Program-made: the position numbers and the translations under genes
Shown: piece after piece, positions 35,352 through 43,295 of the stretch
How the letters are laid out: each line of letters opens with the position of its first letter
How positions within the stretch are numbered: position 1 is the stretch's first letter
DNA from: RGIG4608 sp045631445
GTDB taxonomy: Bacteria > Bacillota > Clostridia > Oscillospirales > CAG-272
Assembly (NCBI GenBank): GCA_045631445.1
Contig: JAZQUS010000067.1
Location: forward strand, 1 to 64,000
Length of the DNA: 64,000 bases
Reading direction: 5' to 3'
The notes under the pieces: generated by a model
Told to the model about the DNA's origin: nothing
The model's database searches: none
Seen by the model: the letters and a program-made list of their open reading frames with translations, nothing else

Positions 35352-35374
35352 GCCTTCCCATTGAGGGGAAGGCT
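35352..35374. repeat. Fragment of a dispersed intergenic repeat
   Basis: GCCTTCCCATTGAGGGGAAGGCT is a small inverted repeat. Its first 17 bases recur exactly at 38974-38990 in the thrS leader. Both are gene-free surroundings, suggesting remnants of one repeat family. The remainder of 35375-35456 shows nothing further. Confidence 0.6.
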
Positions 35375-35456
35375 TAGATAACCCCCAATTTATCTCTACA
35401 AACTCGGTAGGTGAGCCACTCCGTGCACCCGCTAAAAACTAAATTGCGAAAATCTA

Positions 35457-35486
35457 TTGACAAAGCTTGACAAAATGTGCTACAAT
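35457..35486 (+). promoter_or_regulatory. Promoter of the structured RNA
   Basis: TTGACA (35457-35462), 18 nt, TACAAT (35481-35486). The expected start of transcription, about 35493, coincides with the first base of the long closing helix of the RNA described next. Confidence 0.75.
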
Positions 35487-35492
35487 GGATAT

Positions 35493-35716
35493 GCCAAACT
35501 AAGTTAATATTATTTGTGATAAAAGGGTGTATTTTATTTTATGGGATAACTATACCTGTTTTTAAGTGTCTATATTAATATTATTGAATTTGATAAAATG
35601 CAAATTCCATTAATGTTAATATGGACTAACACCCTATCACATTAACTTAGTTTGGCGACTATCGGAGTTTGCGTTTTTGTGCGGTTACTTCGGTAGCCGC
35701 ACTTTTTGTTTTTTTT
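35493..35716 (+). ncRNA. Predicted structured RNA of about 220 nt with own promoter and terminator, class not recognised
   Basis: The closing helix pairs 35493-35508 with 35641-35656 (16 perfect pairs). It continues as GTGAT and AGGGTGT (35516-35530, with bulges of 7 and 3 nt) against ACACCCTATCAC (35629-35640). Inside, 35569-35582 pairs with 35612-35625 (14 pairs, two G-U), capped by GAATTT/AAATTC. A 38-nt A/U-rich strand (35531-35568) stays unpaired on the 5' side. A terminator hairpin with a UUCG loop follows and then the RBS of the next gene. It may be a cis-acting attenuator, a free small RNA with 6S-like shape, or a folded mobile-element remnant. I could not match it to a known family. 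Confidence 0.6.
35679..35716 (+). terminator. UUCG terminator between the structured RNA and the repeat-protein gene
   Basis: GTGCGGTTAC-TTCG-GTAGCCGCAC (one G-U pair) followed by TTTTTGTTTTTTTT. It ends 1 nt before the AGAAAGGAG RBS of the gene at 35735, the arrangement of a leader attenuator. Confidence 0.88.
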
Positions 35717-35734
35717 AGAAAGGAGAAAAGGATT

Positions 35735-36718
35735 ATGAACAAAAAAGTGTTAATTGGTATTATAGCAGCGGTTGTTGCTATAGGTGCAGTTGTTGGAGGT
35801 GTGTTCTTGTTCAAGCACGAGCACGTTGAAGCGGTTGATGTGGCAGTAGCACCCACTTGCGAAGAAACAGGTCTTACAGAAGGTAAGCACTGCTCGGATT
35901 GTGGCGAGGTTTTGGTGGCGCAAGAGGTAGTGGCTGCTACAGGTCATACCGAAGTTGTTGATGCGGCAGTAGCTCCTACTTGCGAAGAAACGGGACTCAC
36001 AGAGGGCAAGCATTGTTCGGCATGTAACAAAGTACTTGTAGCGCAGAAGACGGTAGCTGCGCTTGGACACAAGGAAGTAGTTGACAAGGCAGTTGCAGCA
36101 ACCTGTGAGAAGACAGGACTTACAGAAGGCAAGCATTGTTCGGCATGTAACAAAGTACTTGTAGCGCAGAAGACGGTAGCTGCGCTTGGACACAAGGAAG
36201 TAGTTGACAAGGCAGTTGCAGCAACCTGTGAGAAGACAGGACTTACGGAAGGCAAGCATTGTTCGGTATGTAACAAAGTACTTGTAGCACAGGAAACAGT
36301 AGAGGCTACGGGACATGACTATGATGTTGAAAGCTTAGAAAATGAGGGTAAAGTAGGAAGCAAGGTTACATATAAGTGTAACAATTGCGAAGACACATAT
36401 GATGATGTTATTGATGAAATCAAAATATCGGTACGCAACACAAGTACATCATCTGCTACAATGAATGGATATGGTTCGTGGACTAAATATTATTCTGCTA
36501 ATGCTTCAGGCGGATATGGTAAATTAAAGTATAAATTTGAAGTATATGTGAGTAAGACATCCAAAAATCCAGTTTCAAATTTGACGGAAGATTTCTCATC
36601 TAAAAATTCTTATGGTATATCCTATAGAGGTTACGAGAATTATATTAGCGGTTGGATTTTGAGAGTAACTGTTAAGGATGAAGCAGGAAACGAATGTGTA
36701 TACGACTATGAGTTCTAA
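35735..36718 (+). CDS. Membrane-anchored protein with four Cys/His repeats, function unknown
   Basis: 327 aa. Residues 4-25 form a single membrane helix, so the rest is probably outside the cell. Residues about 29-195 are four repeats of 41 residues built around PTCEETGLTEGKHCSxC, then KVLVAQ and TGH or LGH. Each has Cys-x10-12-Cys-x2-Cys and a His at the end, a composition common in surface proteins of gut Firmicutes. The C-terminal 120 residues contain one more YKCNNCEDTYDD pair and a beta-rich region without known motif. The ATG at 35735 follows AGAAAGGAG; upstream in-frame codons lie in the terminator. Expression is probably governed by the structured leader. No function is assigned. Confidence 0.75.
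   Translation: MNKKVLIGIIAAVVAIGAVVGGVFLFKHEHVEAVDVAVAPTCEETGLTEGKHCSDCGEVLVAQEVVAATGHTEVVDAAVAPTCEETGLTEGKHCSACNKVLVAQKTVAALGHKEVVDKAVAATCEKTGLTEGKHCSACNKVLVAQKTVAALGHKEVVDKAVAATCEKTGLTEGKHCSVCNKVLVAQETVEATGHDYDVESLENEGKVGSKVTYKCNNCEDTYDDVIDEIKISVRNTSTSSATMNGYGSWTKYYSANASGGYGKLKYKFEVYVSKTSKNPVSNLTEDFSSKNSYGISYRGYENYISGWILRVTVKDEAGNECVYDYEF
36006..36251 (+). repeat. Tandem 123-bp direct repeat in the Cys/His protein gene
   Basis: Two consecutive 123-bp units (41 codons) are nearly identical at the DNA level, while the flanking units on both sides are diverged. This indicates a recent duplication or gene conversion and a site of likely copy-number variation. Confidence 0.85.
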
Positions 36719-36730
36719 TTAGTTGTATAT

Positions 36731-36762
36731 AAAAAGGGCTATCTTTTTGATAGCCCTTATTT
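36731..36762. terminator. Terminator between the Cys/His protein gene and thrS
   Basis: AAAAAGGGCTATC-TTTTT-GATAGCCCTTATTT stem-loop in a convergent gap; usable by both genes. Confidence 0.85.
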
Positions 36763-36771
36763 CTTATCAAA

Positions 36772-38709
36772 TTATCTAACCTTATCCGCAATTTCCTTTG
36801 CGATCTTCAAGATGAATTCGTCGGCGGTCATTGTGCCGATGTCGCCGTCCTTACGAGAACGAACTGCAACTGTGCCTGCTTCAAGCTCCTTACCGCCCAC
36901 AACGAGCATATAGGGAACCTTTTCCTGCTGTGCATTTCTAATCTTATAGCCGATAGTTTCATTTCTTCTATCAACCTCGTTTCTTATGCCGAGAGCTGTG
37001 AGCTTGCGGGAGAGGTCGTCACAGTAAGCAATTTGAGCATCACCCATTGGAAGCATCTTAACCTGAACGGGAGCCATCCAAGTGGGAAGCGCACCTGCAT
37101 ACTTTTCAAGAAGGAGTGCAAGAGTTCTCTCATAGCAACCCATTGAAGTTCTATGAATGATATAGGGAGTTTTAAGAGTATTATCGGAGTCAACGTATTC
37201 CATACCGAACTTTTTTGCAAGAAGCATATCAACCTGAATTGTAACGATTGTGTCTTCCTTACCGAAAACGTTCTTGCATTGAATGTCGAGCTTAGGACCG
37301 TAGAATGCCGCCTCGTCGATACCGATTACGTAGTTTTCACGACCGATATTAGCATCAAGAAGCTTTTCCATAATGGACTGAGCCTCATCCCATTGCTCGG
37401 GAGTACCTTCGTACTTGTCCGTACGCTTGGGATCCCACTGTGAGAAACGGAATGTGCAGTCCTCAAGGAGACCGAGAGTTTCAAGGCAATAGAGAGCAAG
37501 GTCAAGACAACCCTTGAATTCCTCTTCAAGCTGTTCGGGACGGAGAACAAGGTGTCCTTCGGAAATTGTGAACTGACGAACGCGAATAAGACCGTGCATT
37601 TCACCGCTATCCTCGTTTCTAAAGAGGGTGGATGTTTCACCGAGGCGCATAGGAAGATCGCGGTAGGATCTCTTCTTGTTAAGATATACTTGATACTGGA
37701 ATGGGCAAGTCATGGGACGGAGCGCGAAGCATTCCTTTGTTTCGTCGTCGGGGTCGCCAAGAATGAACATACCGTCGCGGTAGTGATCCCAGTGACCGGA
37801 AATTCTATAAAGGTCGCGCTTTGCCATAAGAGGTGTCTTTGTGAGAAGGTAGCCACGTCTTTGTTCCTCGTCCTCAATCCATCTCTGGAGTGTCTGGATT
37901 ACCTTTGAGCCCTTGGGAAGAAGGATGGGCAAGCCCTGACCGATAGAATCAACGGTTGTGAAGTATTCAAGCTCACGGCCAATCTTGTTGTGGTCGCGCT
38001 TTCTTGCTTCTTCAAGCATTGCTACATAAGTGTTCAATTCATCTTTAGAGGGGAAGGCAAAGCCATAAACTCTCTGAAGCATCTTGTTCTTTTGGTCGCC
38101 CTTCCAATAAGCGCCTGTGCACTGTGTGAGCTTAACTGCCTTTACAGCGCCTGTAGAGAAGAGGTGAGGACCTGCGCAAAGGTCTGTAAATTCGCCCTGT
38201 GTATAGAAGCTGATAACTGCATCCTCGGGGAGCTCTTCAATAAGCTGAACCTTGTATGGCTCGTTCTTTTCAGTCATAAGCGCGATTGCTTCGGCTCGGG
38301 GAAGCTCACTTCTTGTAATAAGAAGATTTTCTTTAACGATTTTCTTCATCTCGCTTTCAAGCTTTGAAAGAATTTCGGGAGTGAAGGAAACCTCGGAATC
38401 AAAGTCATAGTAGAAGCCGTTCTCGATTGCAGGGCCGATTGTAAGCTTTGTTTCGGGATAAAGACGCTTAACTGCCTGCGCTAAGATGTGAGAAGCGGTG
38501 TGGTTGAAAACGTGCTTGCCGTCTGCATCCTTGAATGTAAGGAGTTCAACCTCTGCATCATTTTCAAGAAGATGGTTAAGGGCAACAACTTCGCCATTAA
38601 CCTTTGCAGCAATCACGCTGCGATCAATTTTCTCTGCAGAACGAGCCGCATCGTAAACAGTAATCGGCGCGTCAAAAGAGAGTTCAAGATCATAAAGTTT
38701 GATTTTCAT
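36772..38709 (-). CDS. thrS: Threonine-tRNA ligase
   Basis: 645 aa from the ATG at 38709 (RBS TAGGAGATAAAATT). Residues 1-60 are the TGS domain (MKIKLYDLELSFDAPITVYDAA). FNHTASHILAQAVKRLYPE starts the editing-type second domain. The class II core includes RPMTCPFQYQVY (zinc Cys), FRNEDSGEMHGLIRVRQF (motif 2), SEGHL (zinc His) and IIHRTSMGCYERTLALL (zinc His and motif 3). The anticodon-binding domain ends the protein (EVDRRNETIGYKIRNAQ). The three zinc ligands are kept, while neighbouring residues differ from proteobacterial enzymes. Its T-box leader lies about 400 nt upstream beyond a repeat-rich stretch. Confidence 0.95.
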   Translation of the reverse strand: MKIKLYDLELSFDAPITVYDAARSAEKIDRSVIAAKVNGEVVALNHLLENDAEVELLTFKDADGKHVFNHTASHILAQAVKRLYPETKLTIGPAIENGFYYDFDSEVSFTPEILSKLESEMKKIVKENLLITRSELPRAEAIALMTEKNEPYKVQLIEELPEDAVISFYTQGEFTDLCAGPHLFSTGAVKAVKLTQCTGAYWKGDQKNKMLQRVYGFAFPSKDELNTYVAMLEEARKRDHNKIGRELEYFTTVDSIGQGLPILLPKGSKVIQTLQRWIEDEEQRRGYLLTKTPLMAKRDLYRISGHWDHYRDGMFILGDPDDETKECFALRPMTCPFQYQVYLNKKRSYRDLPMRLGETSTLFRNEDSGEMHGLIRVRQFTISEGHLVLRPEQLEEEFKGCLDLALYCLETLGLLEDCTFRFSQWDPKRTDKYEGTPEQWDEAQSIMEKLLDANIGRENYVIGIDEAAFYGPKLDIQCKNVFGKEDTIVTIQVDMLLAKKFGMEYVDSDNTLKTPYIIHRTSMGCYERTLALLLEKYAGALPTWMAPVQVKMLPMGDAQIAYCDDLSRKLTALGIRNEVDRRNETIGYKIRNAQQEKVPYMLVVGGKELEAGTVAVRSRKDGDIGTMTADEFILKIAKEIADKVR

Positions 38710-38739
38710 AATTTTATCTCCTAAATATATAGTTAGTTG

Positions 38740-39060
38740 TATCAAGAACTTCTTTTTCGAGAAAAAGAAGCAAAAAGCTTTTTTATCGCTTGGGTTTGTG
38801 CTGATTTGACGTAAATTTTCGATAATTCGTGGGCGAATTATCGGTTTTGAAACTTCGTCACACACTTACACGCAAGCGCGACGTGTGAGCCGAATCTTCA
38901 AAACTACGAAAACCACTATTTACATAGTGTTTTTCTAAAATTTACTTTGTTTGTGCGTTGATATATTATTTCAGCCTTCCCATTGAGGGGCATAGGGGAC
39001 GGAAAATGCCTTCGGCAATTTCATGGATGAGGGGAACGAAGTTTGTGTAAATTATCGTTC
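38740..39060. repeat. Gene-free repeat-rich segment inside the thrS leader
   Basis: No reading frame is supported here. It holds the palindrome CTTCTTTTTCGAGAAAAAGAAG less its centre (38749-38770), the perfect repeat CGATAATTCG-TGGG-CGAATTATCG (38819-38842), a 16-base word GGGTTTGTGCTGATTT (38792-38807) found again at 51676-51691, and a 17-base word (38974-38990) found again at 35352. It looks like inserted remnants of dispersed intergenic elements between the T-box terminator and thrS. Confidence 0.6.
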
Positions 39061-39104
39061 TCTTTTGTTCTTCAAGAATAATTTTTTATCTTTGTAATTA
39101 TAAA

Positions 39105-39303
39105 CAAAAAACACCCCGAATGGCAAAAGCCATTCGGGGTGCGATAAACGAATTTACGCACGGTTCCACCCGAAGTTTTAACTTCAAAATGTATTCAACG
39201 TGACGCACGGGTGGTATTACAACTGCTCTCTTGAAGGATGTCACAGCAAATCATCCTCTCTCTGAACAAGAGGTGCAGAGGAACGTGTCCCTTGCATTTT
39301 AAT
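39105..39303 (-). ncRNA. T-box leader, threonine type
   Basis: Read on the minus strand, AGAGAGAGGATG...GCTGTGACATCCTT is the distal stem I signature. AATACCACC (plus 39209-39217) offers an ACC threonine specifier, and TTCGGGTGGAACCGTGCG is the T-box sequence (around 39155-39172). The terminator CACCCCGAATGGC/GCCATTCGGGGTG with a T-run lies at 39107-39142. Uncharged tRNA-Thr should favour readthrough to thrS. The leader begins just behind the mgsA stop, so it may be read from the mgsA promoter as well as from any local one. Confidence 0.9.
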
Positions 39304-39306
39304 TTA

Positions 39307-39741
39307 TTAGATAAGACCGTTTCTCTTTCTATTATACTCTGAACGGGGATTATAAACCTCGCGCCAGTTAAGGTCACCGCGGTCAAGCGCCTGAACGAGA
39401 ATTTCCGCAGTTGCGATATTAGTAGCAACGGGGATGTTGTGAAGGTCACACATTCTCATCATTTCGGCTTCTTCCTCATTATAAGCAGAGGATGAACGAG
39501 TGTCCTTAAAATTCAAGAGAAGATCTATTTCATTATAAGCAAGACGGGAAGTGATCTGTTGTTCACCACCGTGCTCACCGGTAAGCAATTTTTCAATCTT
39601 AAGACCTGTAGCGTCGGATATATATTTCGCAGTAATGCTTGTTGCACAAAGGTTGTGCTTACTGAGAATTCCGCAATAAGCAATACAGAATTGTGTCATA
39701 AGTTCTTTTTTCATGTCGTGAGCTATAATTGCAATTTCCAT
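39307..39741 (-). CDS. mgsA: Methylglyoxal synthase
   Basis: 144 aa. Converts dihydroxyacetone phosphate to methylglyoxal and phosphate, a bypass that relieves sugar-phosphate stress. The fold signature is present: IALIAHD-like start IAIIAHDMKKELM (catalytic Asp region), LTGEHGGEQQITSRLAYNEIDLLLNF, where the phosphate-binding GGEQQI corresponds to GGDQQI in other members, and NIPVATNIATAEILV with the conserved His just before it. Slight differences (GEHGG for GPLGG, EQQ for DQQ) mark a divergent member. It is transcribed from a consensus promoter and lies upstream of the thrS T-box on the same strand. Pairing with amino-sugar catabolism elsewhere in the window is only a possibility. Confidence 0.88.
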   Translation of the reverse strand: MEIAIIAHDMKKELMTQFCIAYCGILSKHNLCATSITAKYISDATGLKIEKLLTGEHGGEQQITSRLAYNEIDLLLNFKDTRSSSAYNEEEAEMMRMCDLHNIPVATNIATAEILVQALDRGDLNWREVYNPRSEYNRKRNGLI

Positions 39742-39818
39742 CTTAAATCCTTTCTGTATATAAACGACTAAAATAACAAATTAACGAACGAATAAAAATT
39801 TACACAATTTACGAAGTC

Positions 39819-39847
39819 ATTATATCATATTAAATAAAAGTTGTCAA
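39819..39847 (-). promoter_or_regulatory. Consensus promoter of mgsA
   Basis: Minus strand TTGACA (39842-39847), 17 nt, TATAAT (39819-39824), exact consensus; start codon about 70 nt downstream. Confidence 0.88.
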
Positions 39848-39853
39848 TAATTT

Positions 39854-40150
39854 TTACATTTTCTCATTCAAAAAATATCCATTTTTTGCAATATTTTTTA
39901 TCAAAATGCGGTTTCCAATAACTTTTGCCTTGGAATTTATGCTTGAAATGTGATAAACAATGTTTTCTTTGCTGCAATCAAGCTCGCTAAGTAGTGCAAT
40001 TTGCTCGGCAGATATTGGCTTTTTTGGTTTTTTTATAAGTACTTGTAATATTTTATATTCGCTTTTAGTGAGCTTTAGACGGTAGCCGAGATATATAAAT
40101 ACTTCTTCTTCAATAAGGAGATATAAATGTTTATATTGTAGAAAATTCAT
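39854..40150 (-). CDS. Small orphan winged-helix DNA-binding protein (OmpR/PhoB C-terminal type)
   Basis: 98 aa from the ATG at 40150. The sequence LGYRLKLTKSEYKILQVLIKKPKKPISAEQIALLS, followed by IVYHISSINSKAK and KNGYFLNEK, fits the trans_reg_C winged helix: a LTxxEyxIL beta-helix start, a recognition helix region, and a closing GYF hairpin. There is no receiver domain or output partner, so it is either a stand-alone regulator or the remains of a response regulator. It follows valS by 54 nt with a perfect hairpin between (40167-40192), and has no clear RBS. A TTG at 40168 would add six residues. The DNA target is unknown. Confidence 0.62.
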   Translation of the reverse strand: MNFLQYKHLYLLIEEEVFIYLGYRLKLTKSEYKILQVLIKKPKKPISAEQIALLSELDCSKENIVYHISSINSKAKVIGNRILIKNIAKNGYFLNEKM

Positions 40151-40166
40151 AATGTTATATAAATTC

Positions 40167-40192
40167 AATCCAAGCCCTGATGAGCTTGGATT
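40167..40192 (-). other. Hairpin between valS and the winged-helix gene
   Basis: AATCCAAGC-8-GCTTGGATT is a perfect 9-bp stem just after valS. It has no proper T-run, so it is at best a weak terminator. Confidence 0.55.
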
Positions 40193-40204
40193 GATATGAT
40201 GTGT

Positions 40205-42850
40205 TTAGTTAATTTTAGCAAGAGCAGCAAGAACGCCATCAAGATTTTCTTGATATTTAGCCATTTTTGCCTTTTCACCTTCAACAACGGCAACGGGTGC
40301 TTTTGCAACGAAGCCCTCGTTTGAAAGCTTTTTAACAATTCTGTCAATTTCACCCTCAAGGCGTTTCTTTTCACCCTCAAGTCTTGCCTTTTCCTTTTCA
40401 AAGTCGATAATATCGGCTAAAGGAAGATAGATAGTTGCTGAGTCTGTGATGATTTGAACGGAGTTATCCGCGCTTACCTCACCATCAAACTTTTCCGCAA
40501 CGCAAACTTCACTTGCGGACGCAAGACGAACGAAGAATGCTTCACTCGACGCACCGAAAATGTCAGAATACTTTGTTTCAATGAATACCTTTGCCTTCTT
40601 TGAAGGAGGAACGTTCATTTCGCTTCTTCTTGTACGGATAGCGGTGATGGCATCGATAATCTTTGTCATCTTTTCTGCATCGTTGAAGTAGCAAAGAGAA
40701 GTGTTGTATTCGGGATAAGTGTCAATCATGATGCTTTCTGCAGAGTGGGGAAGTGACTGATAAATTTCCTCTGTGATGAAGGGCATAAAGGGATGAAGAA
40801 GCTTTAGCGTTCCGTTGAGAACGTAAGCAATAACGTTCTGGCAAACAAGATTTGCTTCAGTTTCCTTTTCATTAAATCTTGCCTTTGCAAGCTCGATGTA
40901 CCAGTCGCAGAAGATATCCCAAGTGAATGAGTATATTTCTGCAAGAGCAACGCCAACCTCAAAGTTGTCAAGGTTGTTAACAACGCTCTTTGTAAGCTCG
41001 TTGAACTTGTCAAGAATCCATTTGTCCTCAAGCGCAAGCTTGGATTCTTCTGGGAGATTGATTTCGTCGATTGTGAGGTTCATTCTAACGAAACGGGAAG
41101 CGTTCCAAAGCTTGTTAGCAAAGTTTCTTGCTGCCTCAATCTTTTCGTCGGAGAATCTCATATCGTTTCCGGGAGAGTTACCTGTTGCAAGAGCAAAACG
41201 AAGTGCGTCTGCACCGTATTTATCAATAATTTCAAGGGGATCGATACCGTTGCCAAGGGATTTGGACATCTTTCTACCCTGAGCATCTCTAACAAGACCG
41301 TGAATGAATACTGTAGAGAAGGGCTTTTGACCCATATGCTCAAGACCTGAGAAAATCATACGAGAAACCCAGAATGTGATGATATCGTAACCTGTAACAA
41401 GAACGCTTGTGGGATAGTATTTAGCAAGATCCTCTGTGCTTTCGGGCCAACCGAGAGTTGAGAAGGGCCAAAGAGCTGATGAGAACCAAGTATCAAGAAC
41501 GTCCTCGTCCTGATGAACGGGTTTGCCACACTTAGGACAAACTGTGATATCCTCTTTAGAAACTGTCATTTCACCGCAATCGTCACAGTAGAATGCGGGA
41601 ATTCTGTGTCCCCACCAAAGCTGACGGGAGATACACCAGTCAAGGATGTTGTTCATCCAGTTGAAGTAATTCTTTGAGAATCTTTCGGGAATGAAATTGA
41701 TGTCACCGCTTTCAACCGCTTCGATAGCAGGCTGAGCAAGGGGCTTCATCTTAACGAACCACTGGTCGCTTGTCATGGGTTCAACAGTTGTGCCACAACG
41801 GTAGCAAACGCCAACGTTGTGATCGTGAGGAACTGTTTTAACAAGATAACCCTCTGCCTCAAGGTCGGCAACGAGTGCCTTTCTGCAAGCATATCTATCC
41901 ATACCCTCATACTTGCCTGCGTATGAGTTCATTGTAGCATCGTCGTTCATAACCTTAATCTGCTCAAGGTTATGGCGCTGACCAACAAGGAAGTCGTTGG
42001 GGTCGTGCGCAGGAGTAATTTTAACGCAACCCGTACCGAAACCGATTTCAACGTAATCGTCAGCGATTACGGGAATTTCACGGTTAACGATGGGCAAAAT
42101 AAGAGTCTTGCCGATAAGGTGCTTTGTGTTTTCGTCGTCGGGGTTAACTGCAACCGCAGTATCACCGAACATTGTTTCGGGACGAGTTGTAGCAACCTCA
42201 ACGTAGCCGTCCTCGCCCTTGATAGGATATTTAATGTGCCAGAAGTTACCGGGCATATCCTTGTATTCAACCTCTGCATCGGAAAGGGCAGTAAGGCAAC
42301 GAGGGCACCAGTTGATAATTCTGTAACCGCGGTAAATAAGCCCCTTGTTGTAAAGGTTTACGAAAACCTCGCGAACAGCGTGTGAGCAACCCTCGTCCAT
42401 AGTAAATCTCTGACGGGACCAGTCACAAGAAGCACCGAGCTTCTTTAACTGACTTGTGATTCTTGTTTCGTATGTGTCTTTCCAACCCCAAACGCGCTCA
42501 AGGAATTTTTCTCTACCTAAATCATAACGAGAAAGACCCTCGTCAACACGAAGACGCTCCTCAACCTTAATCTGCGTAGCAATACCTGCGTGGTCTGTGC
42601 CGGGAACCCAAAGGGTGTTAAAGCCCTGCATTCTCTTGTAACGAACAAGAATGTCCTGAAGAGTTTCGTCAAGGGCGTGACCCATGTGAAGCTGACCTGT
42701 AACGTTTGGTGGGGGAATTACGATTGAAAATGAAGGATTAGTATTATTTTTGTCGGGTGTGAAGTAACCCTTTTCACACCAAGTTTGATATATTCTGTCC
42801 TCAAATTCCGAGGGCGAATATGTTTTTGGAAGCTCGTTGTAGCTGTTCAT
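40205..42850 (-). CDS. valS: Valine-tRNA ligase
   Basis: 881 aa from the ATG at 42850. Class I enzyme: PPPNVTGQLHMGHALD is the HIGH motif, YKRMQGFNTLWVPGTDHAGIATQ the family signature after it, ATTRPETMFGDTAVAVNP the editing domain, and GRKMSKSLGNGIDPLEII the KMSKS loop. Two Cys pairs near CDDCG and CPKCG make a zinc site in the insertion. The C-terminal coiled-coil arm (EKEKARLEGEKKRLEGEID) is typical of ValRS and grips the tRNA. The gene is preceded by a valine-type T-box. Upstream in-frame codons to 42979 are inside the leader and are not coding. Confidence 0.97.
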   Translation of the reverse strand: MNSYNELPKTYSPSEFEDRIYQTWCEKGYFTPDKNNTNPSFSIVIPPPNVTGQLHMGHALDETLQDILVRYKRMQGFNTLWVPGTDHAGIATQIKVEERLRVDEGLSRYDLGREKFLERVWGWKDTYETRITSQLKKLGASCDWSRQRFTMDEGCSHAVREVFVNLYNKGLIYRGYRIINWCPRCLTALSDAEVEYKDMPGNFWHIKYPIKGEDGYVEVATTRPETMFGDTAVAVNPDDENTKHLIGKTLILPIVNREIPVIADDYVEIGFGTGCVKITPAHDPNDFLVGQRHNLEQIKVMNDDATMNSYAGKYEGMDRYACRKALVADLEAEGYLVKTVPHDHNVGVCYRCGTTVEPMTSDQWFVKMKPLAQPAIEAVESGDINFIPERFSKNYFNWMNNILDWCISRQLWWGHRIPAFYCDDCGEMTVSKEDITVCPKCGKPVHQDEDVLDTWFSSALWPFSTLGWPESTEDLAKYYPTSVLVTGYDIITFWVSRMIFSGLEHMGQKPFSTVFIHGLVRDAQGRKMSKSLGNGIDPLEIIDKYGADALRFALATGNSPGNDMRFSDEKIEAARNFANKLWNASRFVRMNLTIDEINLPEESKLALEDKWILDKFNELTKSVVNNLDNFEVGVALAEIYSFTWDIFCDWYIELAKARFNEKETEANLVCQNVIAYVLNGTLKLLHPFMPFITEEIYQSLPHSAESIMIDTYPEYNTSLCYFNDAEKMTKIIDAITAIRTRRSEMNVPPSKKAKVFIETKYSDIFGASSEAFFVRLASASEVCVAEKFDGEVSADNSVQIITDSATIYLPLADIIDFEKEKARLEGEKKRLEGEIDRIVKKLSNEGFVAKAPVAVVEGEKAKMAKYQENLDGVLAALAKIN

Positions 42851-42899
42851 TTTTGAACCTCGCTTTCTTAAAGTATGTAAATAAATTTTTATCAAAAAA

Positions 42900-43152
42900 C
42901 AAAAAATCCCCCATCCTGATATCAGGACGTGGGAACGCGGTACCACCTGATTTCGCGCAGAGATAGAACTTGCGCGCACTCAAAATCTTTAACGGAGATC
43001 ACCGTTTTTTGCTACTTTCTTTTGATTAAAAAGCCGTTTCACAAAAACCGCTCGGGGACTACTTCATTTTGCTCCGTCGCAAACTCACACCAACCGTTTG
43101 CTCTCTTTAGACTTGCACAAAATTACTCCTTCCCGTCAGGGCGTTTCATATC
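42900..43152 (-). ncRNA. T-box leader, valine type
   Basis: Minus strand: GGAAGGAGTAATTTTG opens stem I, AAAGAGAGCAAACGGTTGGTGTGAGTTTGC is the conserved distal part in two halves, and the 3' side reads GAAGTAGTCC, where either GTA or GTC would be a valine specifier. The T-box CAGGTGGTACCGCGTT corresponds to 42934-42949. The terminator TCCTGATATCAGGA with GGGGGATTTTTT follows at 42900-42936. It directly precedes valS, whose expression should rise when tRNA-Val is uncharged. Confidence 0.93.
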
Positions 43153-43159
43153 GAGAAAT

Positions 43160-43188
43160 AGTATATCACAACTAAAATAAAAAGTCAA
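43160..43188 (-). promoter_or_regulatory. Promoter of the valS T-box transcript
   Basis: Minus strand TTGACT (43183-43188), 17 nt, TATACT (43160-43165). Confidence 0.82.
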
Positions 43189-43295
43189 TAAAATAATGAA
43201 AAAAAGTTCATTTTGACACAAAACTGTCGCGTATATGGTATAAAAATGTGCTACAATTATGGTGGAATAAAGAAAAACGCTTGGAAAGGATAAAT

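Noticed and set aside
35493..35656. MITE interpretation of the inverted repeat before 35735
   Set aside because: No clear target-site duplication at the ends, and the arms begin at the predicted transcription start and are followed by a terminator; kept as an alternative only.
38710..38865. In-frame N-terminal extension of ThrS
   Set aside because: The TGS domain starts at 38709 with an RBS directly upstream; the extension lies in repeat DNA and is not protein-like.
42851..42979. In-frame N-terminal extension of ValS
   Set aside because: It covers the T-box terminator and has no homology to ValS.
43241..43295. Earlier ATG for the small coiled-coil protein
   Set aside because: ATG 43248 overlaps the TATAAA-like box and lacks an RBS, whereas ATG 43296 has one.
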